From: Aureispira sp. CCB-QB1
GTDB lineage: Bacteria; Bacteroidota; Bacteroidia; Chitinophagales; Saprospiraceae
Direction: 5' to 3'
Assembly (NCBI RefSeq): GCF_000724545.1
Contig: NZ_JHBV01000041.1
Coordinates: 364,171 to 428,170, forward strand
Length of the DNA: 64,000 nt
Part shown: positions 28,379 through 37,045 of the stretch, piece after piece
Numbering within the stretch: position 1 is the stretch's first letter
Layout of the letters: the number at the start of each line of letters is the position of its first letter
Notes under the pieces: generated by a model
Databases searched by the model: none
Told to the model about the DNA's origin: nothing
What the model saw: the letters and a program-made list of their open reading frames with translations, nothing else
Made by a program: the position numbers and the translations under genes

Positions 28379-28422
28379 AAGCTTAGTGTTTATTTTTCTA
28401 TTAAAAAGTAAATACTAAGCTT
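28379..28422. repeat. long imperfect hairpin between OB-fold and SPFH genes
   Basis: Arms at 28379-28397 and 28403-28422 pair over ~19 bp with two G-U type differences; loop about 5 nt. No T-run follows. It may be an internal processing or partial termination site within the cluster. Confidence 0.55.
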
Positions 28423-28463
28423 CCGAAAACTTTCCCTAACCACCCTAAAAAACTACTAACAAT

Positions 28464-29144
28464 ATGGGGTTTCAAATCCTGATGATTACTCTGTGTTTTT
28501 CATTCGTTCTACTAATTGGATTCGTCCTACTAATAGCTTGTACTCACAAAAAAGTACCTCAAGGCAAAGCTCTAATTCGTACTGGTTTTGGTGGCGCTAT
28601 CGTTGCACTAGATTCGGGAATTTTTGTGCTGCCAATTTTACATAAAGTAGAAGAAATAGATCTAACACTCAAGCACCTTATTGTTGAAGAAGAAGTATGG
28701 ACAAAAGAAGCAACTACATCAATTGTAAAAGCATCTTTCTACTTTCGTGTTAGCAACGATTTGAACGCTATCCTTGAGGTAGCTCAAAGCATTGGATGTA
28801 AAGAAACTTCGACAGTTCAGACTATACAAGAACTTTTTTATAGTAAATGTGTAGAAGCACTCAAGATCGCCGCTTTTGAGTACACTCACAAAGAATTGCG
28901 GCAACATCGTAGAGCATTCAAAGAAAAAATTTTAGTTACAATTGGAACAAACTTCAATGGCTATATCCTGGATGACTGTGTGGTAGAACAGGTCAAACAG
29001 CTCTCTCCTCCTCCATTAACACAGAGTATCTTTGTTTTATTGGATCAGAATGTTCCTTTGAAAAAAGGCGAAAAAGTTATAGTCGTAGATAAAATAAATG
29101 ACGGAAAATCTTATATTGTACGTCGATTCTCAAATTCGGGATAA
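28464..29144 (+). CDS. short SPFH-domain protein with OB-like C-terminal tail
   Basis: 226 residues. Residues 1-~190 parallel the N-terminus of the flotillin downstream: membrane helix, THKKVPQGKALIRTGFGG, VALDSGIFVLPILHKVEE, and IGTNFNGYILDDCVVE. The flotillin coiled coil is absent. Instead the last ~35 residues (VPLKKGEKVIVVDKINDGKS then YIVRRF) resemble the last strands of the YqiJ-like protein (GEKVVVIEKMDNGKAYIV). It therefore looks like a gene made from both neighbours, or a degenerate paralogue. It is intact with a start and stop. Likely to co-assemble with the flotillin. Confidence 0.8.
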   Translation: MGFQILMITLCFSFVLLIGFVLLIACTHKKVPQGKALIRTGFGGAIVALDSGIFVLPILHKVEEIDLTLKHLIVEEEVWTKEATTSIVKASFYFRVSNDLNAILEVAQSIGCKETSTVQTIQELFYSKCVEALKIAAFEYTHKELRQHRRAFKEKILVTIGTNFNGYILDDCVVEQVKQLSPPPLTQSIFVLLDQNVPLKKGEKVIVVDKINDGKSYIVRRFSNSG

Positions 29145-29485
29145 AAATTAGCCAAACCTTAATTTTTAATAAAATTCTGGAACTTTAGCAAAAGAAAAAA
29201 CATTATTATAATACACTTACTATTACACAAAATAGTATTCCTATTACACTCAAACAAACCCTATTTCTATGAGCACACAAAACAACCATTATACTGTTTT
29301 ATTGTGGATTCGGATGCCCTGTCTATATATTCCTCAATATTACCCTCCTGATAGTTATGTCTAAACGACTGAACTAAAAATCAAAGTGACCAAAACATTA
29401 TAAAACTCTTTCATAAAATAAGCAACACAATTTGTAAATTTTAGATGCAGATTTATGTTGCTTGCCTAACTCAAAATTAATACAC
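29145..29485. other. 341-bp intergenic region inside the cluster
   Basis: Between the short SPFH gene and the flotillin, both plus strand. AT-rich; no gene, RNA or strong hairpin seen. Its length suggests a separate promoter for the flotillin. Confidence 0.5.
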
Positions 29486-31615
29486 ATGGGATTTACAATT
29501 TTGATGATTGTCCTTGGTGGAATCGTTGTTATACTACTAGGATTTATATTATTAGTGGCTCGTGCCCACAAAAAGGTTCCTCAAGGAAAAGCACTAATTC
29601 GTACAGGATTTGGCGGTGCCAAAGTAGCCCTTGATTCGGGTATCTTTGTTATTCCTATTCTACACAAAGTAGAAGAAATGGATATTTCGCTAAAAACAAT
29701 CGAAGTTGAACGTGCTGGTTCTGAAGGTTTGATTTGTAAAGACAATATGCGTGCAGACATTAAAGTGGTGTTTTTTGTGCGTGTCAATAAAGACGAAAAA
29801 TATGTCGTTGAAGTAGCTCAAACTATTGGTTGTTCGCGTGCCTCTGAACAAGCTACTCTGAATAGTCTATTTGATGCTAAATTTTCAGAAGCATTAAAAA
29901 CAGTGGGAAAAGGCTTCGATTTTGTAGATTTATATACAGAACGTGAAGAATTTAAAAAAGGTATTCTCAAAACAATTGGTACCGACTTGAATGGTTACAT
30001 CTTAGATGACTGTGCTATTGATTACCTAGAACAAACGTCTCTTTCTGATTTGGATCAAAAAAATATCTTGGATGCACAGGGTATCAAGAAGATTGAAGAA
30101 TTAACTTCTATAGAGCAAGAAAGAACGAACCAAATTCGCCGTAATCGTGAGCAGACCATCAAGGAACAAGATGTTGAAACTCGAAAAAATATTTTGCGCT
30201 TAGAAAAACAACAAATTGAAGAAGAGCAAAAACAAAAACGAGAAATTGCTGAGTTGACCACAGAGCAAGAAAATGCAGCCAAGCAAGTGATGATTAACAA
30301 AAATTTGGAAACCGAATTAATCCAAAAACAATCAGAACAAAAATTAGGTGAGGCTGAAGAGGACAAACAACGCCAAATTATTTTAGCTCGACTCAACAAA
30401 GAAGAGTTAGAAAAAGTGCAACAGCAATTAGTAGAGACCGAAGAGCAAAAAGCGATTGAAAATCGTGAAAAAGTAGTGGGTATTGCAAAAATTGAAAAAG
30501 AGAAAATCTTGGAAGAAAACAAACGTGATATCCAAGTCATTATCAAAGAAAGAAAAGCAGAAGAAAAGAAAACGGTAGAGGAAGATCAAAAAATTGAAGA
30601 TGTCAAACAATTGGCAGCAGCAGAGCGTGCTAGAAAAGTAGCTGAAATTGAAGCTTCTAAAGAGGCTGAAATGCAAAAAATTCTTCAAACTCGCAAAGCG
30701 GAAGCAGACAAGCTTTCGGCAGAAGTAAAAGCTCAACAAGTAGTAATTGAGGCAGATGCTAAAAAAGCAGCTTCTCAAAAAGAAGCAGAGGCTCGTAAAA
30801 TTAATGCAGAAGCCTTAGCTGCGGAGGAAGCTACCGTAGGTCTAGCAGAAGCTGATGTCATGAAAGCGAAAGCCGAAGCGAAAGAAATGGAAGGAACCAC
30901 AGAAGCTAATATCTTACAGAAAAAAGCAGAAGCGGAATCTAAAGCCATTCAATTAAAAGCGGAAGCGGAGCGTGTCAAAGGATTGGCGGAAGCAGAAGTC
31001 ATCAAAGAAAAAGGTCAAATTGATGCTACCGTAACAGAGCAAAAAGGATTGGCAGAAGCAAAAATCATTGAGCAAAAACTAAGCTCTGAAGCTAAAGGTA
31101 TTGAAGCCAAAGCTAATGCGATGAAGCTTTTGGATGGTGTTGGTAAAGAACACGAAGAATTCAAACTCAAATTGGAGCAAGAAAAAGCAATTAAATTGGC
31201 TGAAATTCAAGCTCAATTGGGAATTGCAGAATCTCAAGCTAGAGTTCTTGCATCTGCATTGCAACAAGCTAAAATTGATATTGTTGGTGGTGAAACGAAA
31301 TTCTTTGATAGTATTATCAATGCTATCAATAAAGGAAAGTCGATTGATCGCATGATTGGCAATAGTGACAACTTGCAAGCTATCAAAGGGGCTTTATTGG
31401 GAAGTGGTGATGATAATTTGATCGCTAGAGTCAGTAGCTTTGTAGAGCACTATGGTATTAGCACTGAATCGGTGAAAAATTTAACGCTATCTGCTTTGTT
31501 GTCTAAAATATACGCCAAAGCTTCTGGTGATGACAAAGATGTTGTCATGGGTTTGATCGAAACGGTTAGCCGCTTAGGCATGGGCGGTGAAGAAGCTAGC
31601 AAGTTATTAAAATAA
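29486..31615 (+). CDS. flotillin family protein, YqiK-type
   Basis: The start at 29486 (MGFTILMIVLGGIVV) matches the start of the short paralogue (MGFQILMITL); an upstream TTG at 29462 is rejected. About 709 residues: membrane helix (1-25), SPFH/Band 7 domain (about 28-190), a very long charged coiled coil with Glu-Ala repeats (about 200-580), and a C-terminal flotillin region (about 585-709, ending GMGGEEASKLLK). Flotillins form membrane microdomain scaffolds. It is longer than E. coli YqiK because of the coiled coil. Followed by a terminator-like hairpin. Confidence 0.93.
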   Translation: MGFTILMIVLGGIVVILLGFILLVARAHKKVPQGKALIRTGFGGAKVALDSGIFVIPILHKVEEMDISLKTIEVERAGSEGLICKDNMRADIKVVFFVRVNKDEKYVVEVAQTIGCSRASEQATLNSLFDAKFSEALKTVGKGFDFVDLYTEREEFKKGILKTIGTDLNGYILDDCAIDYLEQTSLSDLDQKNILDAQGIKKIEELTSIEQERTNQIRRNREQTIKEQDVETRKNILRLEKQQIEEEQKQKREIAELTTEQENAAKQVMINKNLETELIQKQSEQKLGEAEEDKQRQIILARLNKEELEKVQQQLVETEEQKAIENREKVVGIAKIEKEKILEENKRDIQVIIKERKAEEKKTVEEDQKIEDVKQLAAAERARKVAEIEASKEAEMQKILQTRKAEADKLSAEVKAQQVVIEADAKKAASQKEAEARKINAEALAAEEATVGLAEADVMKAKAEAKEMEGTTEANILQKKAEAESKAIQLKAEAERVKGLAEAEVIKEKGQIDATVTEQKGLAEAKIIEQKLSSEAKGIEAKANAMKLLDGVGKEHEEFKLKLEQEKAIKLAEIQAQLGIAESQARVLASALQQAKIDIVGGETKFFDSIINAINKGKSIDRMIGNSDNLQAIKGALLGSGDDNLIARVSSFVEHYGISTESVKNLTLSALLSKIYAKASGDDKDVVMGLIETVSRLGMGGEEASKLLK

Positions 31616-31675
31616 AGCTTATAACCAAGATCCCTACTAGTCGATACAATAACTAGATATGCTCTGATGATAAAT

Positions 31676-31705
31676 GAGGAGATGCTAAGCATCTCCTCCT
31701 CTTTT
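31676..31705 (+). terminator. hairpin terminator after the flotillin
   Basis: Stem GAGGAGATGC / GCATCTCCTC (10 bp, 3-nt loop) at 31676-31698, then CTCTTTTC; 60 bp after the flotillin stop. It may cause partial termination before the next genes. Confidence 0.65.
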
Positions 31706-31727
31706 CAAAACTTCTATAGATACCTAT

Positions 31728-33563
31728 ATGCTACAACGCCTTTTCATATTTATTCTATTTACAATAAGTTGTTTGACAAATGCTCGTGCTGCTACTTTTC
31801 CAAAGTATCAAGAAGTAGTAGAAACTCTTATTCATACAACGGATCTTTGTGCTGTCAATTTTGGACCAGGCACTAAATTGAATATTGAAAAACGCATAGA
31901 TGGGTATTGGGTAAGTATTGCTACTTGGGACTTATCTGCTCTTCATTACGATTTCCAGCAAAGGCAACTTTTTTGGACCGCAAAAGAACAAAAATACAAT
32001 GTTGTGCAGTTTACAATCGAAGGAGCTGACAACACAACAATATCAAATCAGCATCTTTTGTCGCCTTATCGAAGTGATGGTCAGCAAGATCCTTATAATG
32101 TCCATCTATTTTACGGGTATAATGGCTGGTACCAAGAAGTGATTAAGTGGTATGCCTCTATTGAAAATCAACGCACATTAGAGGATTTTGAATGTTACTC
32201 TTTGGGAAGGGCTTACTCTGATTATGCCAAAATCCTACTGTCTGACCCTGGCACCGTTTATTATGCGCTTTCTGAAGATTTTTTAAGCACAGATGTCGCT
32301 AACTCTGAGCGTATCCACTTATATCAGTCTATTAGCGATAAAGCGATTCATTATTTCTATCAAACACATCTTCAAAATCCCAATTGGAGTACAATTACAG
32401 GTAATATCTTTACGAAATATTCCAATGAGGTAGTGATACAATATCAAAACTTAGCTTCACACGTCAAACACAAGGAAGCTTTAAAAGTTTTTAAAAATAC
32501 AAATCTGTATACCGAGGCGACTTTGGCTTTTGCAAGTAATATGTTAAAAAGTTGCCCTCCCAATGCGATCTTGTGGACGTATGGTGACAACACTTCTTTG
32601 CCAATGTTCTATTTGCAGCAAGTGCACAAGGTTCGTCCAGATGTTTTGGTAACAGATGCGTATCAATTGAGTTTATGGCGTTATATTGATTATGTACAGA
32701 ATAAAAAAATTCACGATAATCCCATTACGCTTCCTTTCGATCCTACGCTTTATTACAAAAATAATAACGACTATATTTTAGTTAACGACAATGATAAATA
32801 CTCTAAGATTGACCATTTACAACTGATTTTAGAAAAAGAAAATGAGGTTAAAACTTTTGAATCAAAGACCATTCAACTTCCTTTGGAAGGAGAAAAGCAA
32901 TTAAGCATTGAGATCAAAGGCAATTATTTAATAAAAAATGAATGGATTAGCCTCTTTATTTGGGCTTATAATCAACGACCACTCTGCTTTTTATACGATT
33001 TTAAAATGGGGTATCTTTCATTTACTAAAAATTTAGCTATAAAAGAGCAGCTCCACCCTTTTGGGACTATCTATCGACTTGATCACGAGACCTATACCAT
33101 TCCAAGTGACGAAGAGATAGAAAAACGTTATGATATTATTACCAAAGATTTGGAATGGCCTTTAATGGAAACAATTGCCAAAGAAGATTATTCTCCTTTC
33201 AATCAATATATGTGGTCGGTTATTATGCTGGCTAATGATTTGCACAACAGTGATAAAAACCATCAAGTTATTGCGCTTTTGGAGGATTTTAGGTCTAAAT
33301 TTCCATTAGATACGACTGCAACTAGTTTTAATAATCTTTTTTATTTTATTGATTTGTATTTTAAGGCTGCCGTTCCAAGTAAAGCAGAACTACTCATTGC
33401 CACAATATTTGAAGGTTTATTGGCTAAGAAAAACTTAGACAAAACAGAATTCCGTTTTGTCCAACAAGTAGACACTATTTTACAAAAACAAAAAATTGAT
33501 AAATTCAACAAAATTATACAACAACTATATTTAAAATATAACAATACTCCTACATGGGAATAA
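31728..33563 (+). CDS. exported protein with a DUF2723-like segment
   Basis: Signal peptide MLQRLFIFILFTISCLTNARA, then a soluble 590-residue protein. The stretch NAILWTYGDNTSLPMFYLQQ followed by VHKVRPDVLVTD (about 280-315) matches the '[21 protein letters not shown]' pattern of the soluble part of DUF2723 (GT117-like) membrane proteins. Here there are no membrane helices. The region before it is helical (TPR-like). It is the only gene of the cluster without an obvious mechanistic link. Possibly periplasmic; function unknown. Confidence 0.65.
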   Translation: MLQRLFIFILFTISCLTNARAATFPKYQEVVETLIHTTDLCAVNFGPGTKLNIEKRIDGYWVSIATWDLSALHYDFQQRQLFWTAKEQKYNVVQFTIEGADNTTISNQHLLSPYRSDGQQDPYNVHLFYGYNGWYQEVIKWYASIENQRTLEDFECYSLGRAYSDYAKILLSDPGTVYYALSEDFLSTDVANSERIHLYQSISDKAIHYFYQTHLQNPNWSTITGNIFTKYSNEVVIQYQNLASHVKHKEALKVFKNTNLYTEATLAFASNMLKSCPPNAILWTYGDNTSLPMFYLQQVHKVRPDVLVTDAYQLSLWRYIDYVQNKKIHDNPITLPFDPTLYYKNNNDYILVNDNDKYSKIDHLQLILEKENEVKTFESKTIQLPLEGEKQLSIEIKGNYLIKNEWISLFIWAYNQRPLCFLYDFKMGYLSFTKNLAIKEQLHPFGTIYRLDHETYTIPSDEEIEKRYDIITKDLEWPLMETIAKEDYSPFNQYMWSVIMLANDLHNSDKNHQVIALLEDFRSKFPLDTTATSFNNLFYFIDLYFKAAVPSKAELLIATIFEGLLAKKNLDKTEFRFVQQVDTILQKQKIDKFNKIIQQLYLKYNNTPTWE

Positions 33564-33651
33564 AATGATTTGTCCTATACAAATTTATTTCTTTGAGGTT
33601 GTTCAATCCTAAATTTTCATTAACAAAAGACATTTTTAATTGTAGTACACC

Positions 33652-36393
33652 ATGCCTAATAACGAAGCATTTCACAAAGACATTATTAAGTTTCAAAAAC
33701 TAATTCAAGTTTTTCTAAAAAATTACAACTCAGATTTACACACGAATTTAAATGAACTTAATCAGCAATTGTTAGAAGTTCGCAAGATTACGATTCCTAT
33801 TATAAAATCTTATCAAGCAAAATCGACGGATATCTCTTTGGCTACCAATGATGATACCGATAAAGAACCAACAACCTGTAACATTACAAGTGTTCGTATT
33901 TTGGAACCTTTAGAATATAAAGGTGCAAGGCGTTTTGTCCTCCCCAAAGGAGCCATTCAAATACAAATAGAAACAGATACTACTACTTGCAGTATTGATT
34001 CGCTTGACAAAAAAGTCGTCTACTCAGATGGCAAAGAAGAAAATGCGCAACTAAATAATGTTAGCCGCCAAGGCAAAATCATCAAGGCATCTATCCCCGT
34101 AGATTTTACAGGGCTTGCTGCAAAAACAACGGCATCTGTAAAAATTGGCACCTATTCTTCAGAGCGAGTTATGTATATTCCTAGTAGCAATGTCGATGTT
34201 TCTTCTGATAAAGCAATAAAAGATACAGTCGAAAATTATACCCGCTGGGCAAAAACAATGAATCTTGACTATAGTAATCTTTCTGAGAAAGATATGACCG
34301 TCATTTGTCCTAGTTTAAGCATCAAGGATGGTGAGGTTGTTGTTGTCGATTTTGAAAAAGAATTGCATAAAATTCCTTTTGTTCAGAAAATTCAAGGAGG
34401 GCTTAACTTACAAACACTTCCTTTCGGAGATTTGGAAAATTTAGTTGATGAATGTTCCAGTATTGCTTATATTTTGCGACGAGCGCTGGCTTCTATTTCT
34501 TATTATAACGATATTCTAAATGGTTTGGGAGCATTGGTTGAAGATACAGAAACGGTTCAACTAAGCAACACACTAAATCAGGCTTACAAGAAACAATGTA
34601 CAGATAGTCAGAATGTATTGACAACAATCAACAATCAGATCAATGCAATAGCAAATTTTAAAGTACTGGTGATGGCTGAATTGATTGCTAAAAGCATTCC
34701 AGAAGACTTAATCAAACAATCCAATGCTTTAAAAGAAATGGTTGTTAGGCACAACGCTACACTTGATCCTATCTTGACAGAAACGAATGCCTACTTCGAT
34801 GGTTCGGTCACATTCAATACCTTTCAAGAGTGGAAAGCCGTGCTTGATAGAATCAACCCTATTTGTGCACAAGCTCAAGCCGAATGGGATACTCCTTGGA
34901 ATGCCTTAAAAGCTGCTGTTGCTTCTTATGAAACCAATAATCCTGAAGGGGCTAAAAATAAGTATTACACACAATGGAAAAGAACGGATTATAAGAGTTT
35001 ACAAAATCATATCGTATCAGAGCAAGACCCTACGATCTCGACTATTAGTACGATTAAATATACCTTACAATCCATCCAAGATGCTGTTGACAAAACAGGT
35101 GGCGATGGCACCATGGAATTTGCAGAAGGCGAAAATATAGTATCCTTGGATGAAAAAAATAAATTCAAAGATAAAACGATAGCTACTACCTTTGACTTTG
35201 AAGATACAGGCAAACCTGTTTTTAAGGATGGTCCTCAAAAAACAGATGTTAAACAGGGTCAGGTTGGAGATTGTTACTTAATGTCTGCTTTAATTTCTTT
35301 AACTAAAGACAATTCAGCCTTGCTTCGAAGCATGATTGATGACCAAGGAGACAAATGTGTTGTCACACTTCATCAAGGAGGAGTGCCAATTAAAGTGGAG
35401 GTAGACAAAAAGTTGATTATTAAGAAAATGCCAGGATATGTAGATTCTACTCCTGCGGCACAATATGGTGATGATATTTGGGTCGCCATTATAGAAAAAG
35501 CTTACGCCAAACTATTAGGAAGTGACAAAACAGATCCAGGTGGAAATTTGATAAAAATAGAAGGTGGTTCTACTACTCAAGCTTTAGAGGTTCTATTAGG
35601 AAATAAAGTAAAAACTCCTAAAGAAATTTATTTAGATGCGAATGGGGCAATTGTTCAAGAAAACCCAACAGAAACCGTTACCAACCCGATTGTATTGTCT
35701 AATATCAAACTGGATGTCTTAAAAAAAGTGGTCAAAGCTGCGAATGATGCAGATTATGAAATTCACGTTAGTTCTCCAGACAAATATAAAGGCTATACTT
35801 TGGGAGATCACGATATTTTGCCCATTGATGCCCACCATTACATGAGTTTTAACCATGCCTATTCTTTGGTTGATGCAACGAACAATACTGTTACGATTCG
35901 AAACCCTCATGGTGATTCAGAACGAGAACAAGGACTATTTTCTGAATCGGTAAAAATAGATGTAACCAATTTGGTCACAGCGATTGAGGCACTTGAAAAA
36001 GATTATACAACCAATGCAAGTGTTGACAAGAGTAAAAAAACAGCAATGGATAACGCCATCAAAGCTATTAATGAAAACACCCTCATTGCTTCTAGATTTA
36101 GTCGCAGAATCGGTAACTGGAATGATTGGATTGCTGATCTAGTCTTGGACAACAACGATAATAAATGGAAACCGAATGGAGAGTTAAGAAGTAGGGCTGT
36201 TCGACGTTTGGGAACACGCATTACAGATCTCAAAGAAAACATAGTTGAAATTGCTGATCATAAAGATAAAAATAACAAATTGAGAGATGGTTTTCTCAAC
36301 AAAACCGTTCGCCTCAATGCAGAACAGACGATTACTTACGAGGTCTTAAAAGAGTATTTTGATAGAGTTAATTTATCTATTATAAATCCTTAA
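33652..36393 (+). CDS. calpain-family (C2) cysteine protease
   Basis: 913 residues, no signal peptide, so probably cytoplasmic. The N-terminal ~500 residues are partly helical with a beta region (about 80-190). The calpain catalytic domain (about 515-830) has Cys541 in GQVGDCYLMSALISL, His735 in FNHAYSLVDA and Asn751 in TIRNPHGD, the full triad of family C2. No EF-hand or C2 domain is obvious, so calcium control is uncertain. It lies 88 bp after the exported protein and 6 bp before the next gene, within the flotillin/AAA+ cluster. Confidence 0.9.
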   Translation: MPNNEAFHKDIIKFQKLIQVFLKNYNSDLHTNLNELNQQLLEVRKITIPIIKSYQAKSTDISLATNDDTDKEPTTCNITSVRILEPLEYKGARRFVLPKGAIQIQIETDTTTCSIDSLDKKVVYSDGKEENAQLNNVSRQGKIIKASIPVDFTGLAAKTTASVKIGTYSSERVMYIPSSNVDVSSDKAIKDTVENYTRWAKTMNLDYSNLSEKDMTVICPSLSIKDGEVVVVDFEKELHKIPFVQKIQGGLNLQTLPFGDLENLVDECSSIAYILRRALASISYYNDILNGLGALVEDTETVQLSNTLNQAYKKQCTDSQNVLTTINNQINAIANFKVLVMAELIAKSIPEDLIKQSNALKEMVVRHNATLDPILTETNAYFDGSVTFNTFQEWKAVLDRINPICAQAQAEWDTPWNALKAAVASYETNNPEGAKNKYYTQWKRTDYKSLQNHIVSEQDPTISTISTIKYTLQSIQDAVDKTGGDGTMEFAEGENIVSLDEKNKFKDKTIATTFDFEDTGKPVFKDGPQKTDVKQGQVGDCYLMSALISLTKDNSALLRSMIDDQGDKCVVTLHQGGVPIKVEVDKKLIIKKMPGYVDSTPAAQYGDDIWVAIIEKAYAKLLGSDKTDPGGNLIKIEGGSTTQALEVLLGNKVKTPKEIYLDANGAIVQENPTETVTNPIVLSNIKLDVLKKVVKAANDADYEIHVSSPDKYKGYTLGDHDILPIDAHHYMSFNHAYSLVDATNNTVTIRNPHGDSEREQGLFSESVKIDVTNLVTAIEALEKDYTTNASVDKSKKTAMDNAIKAINENTLIASRFSRRIGNWNDWIADLVLDNNDNKWKPNGELRSRAVRRLGTRITDLKENIVEIADHKDKNNKLRDGFLNKTVRLNAEQTITYEVLKEYFDRVNLSIINP

Positions 36394-36399
36394 AAGAAC

Positions 36400-37011
36400 T
36401 TGTTACAAATGATTCAGATACAAAAATCTGCTTATGTTATTTTCCTAGCTTTTTTCTTGATGTTCTTGCATCAAGAAAAAAGCCAGGCTCAAGCATATCA
36501 ACGTATTCCTCTTTCCAAAGGGGCATCCGTTTGTGTAATTGCTGATAACATTGTAAATAAACCTAAAGACAAAAGCCGTTACCAGAAACCTTGGGATAAT
36601 ATACAGTTTAATGGAAAAAAAGGTCTAGTTAGCATTCGTGTAATCGAAACAAGTGCCATTAAGGAGTTTGATAAAACAACTCCAACAGCATCTTTGATTC
36701 GATACATCTTAGAGGATTATTTTCCTATTGATTCTAATTGCATCTTTTCAGACACCTTAAAAATGGGCAAAATTAAGCAAACCTATCCTTTTGTAGATTT
36801 AATACAAACCTCTAAATTTCAAAACTATGAGGGATATTGGGGCTTTTCTAGCAACAAAATTCGTTGTATTCTTTCTGAGGATTGTCTTTATATTTTATAT
36901 GTTCATTGCAATCAACTTGGAGACACCAAAGAAACAGCAATTCAAACACGAAAGGATACTAAACGTGATTTTGGACGCTTAATTTGCTCTTTCCAAATGC
37001 CTAAACAATAA
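36400..37011 (+). CDS. small exported protein, hypothetical
   Basis: 203 residues from a start 6 bp after the protease stop (MLQMIQIQKSAYVIFLAFFL), where an ATG at 36409 gives MIQIQKS. Signal peptide ends near SQAQA. The rest is a mixed alpha/beta protein with three Cys in the C-terminal half (IRCILSEDCLYILYVHC), which could form disulphides. No family recognised. Tight spacing on both sides (6 and 34 bp) ties it to the protease and the AAA+ protein. Confidence 0.7.
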   Translation: MLQMIQIQKSAYVIFLAFFLMFLHQEKSQAQAYQRIPLSKGASVCVIADNIVNKPKDKSRYQKPWDNIQFNGKKGLVSIRVIETSAIKEFDKTTPTASLIRYILEDYFPIDSNCIFSDTLKMGKIKQTYPFVDLIQTSKFQNYEGYWGFSSNKIRCILSEDCLYILYVHCNQLGDTKETAIQTRKDTKRDFGRLICSFQMPKQ

Positions 37012-37045
37012 ACATCAAAACAACCCAACACAAAACAATTCAATC

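Noticed and set aside
30055..30778. Cys/Ser/Phe-rich minus frames
   Set aside because: Antisense of the flotillin coiled coil; composition is the complement of Glu/Lys/Gln codons.
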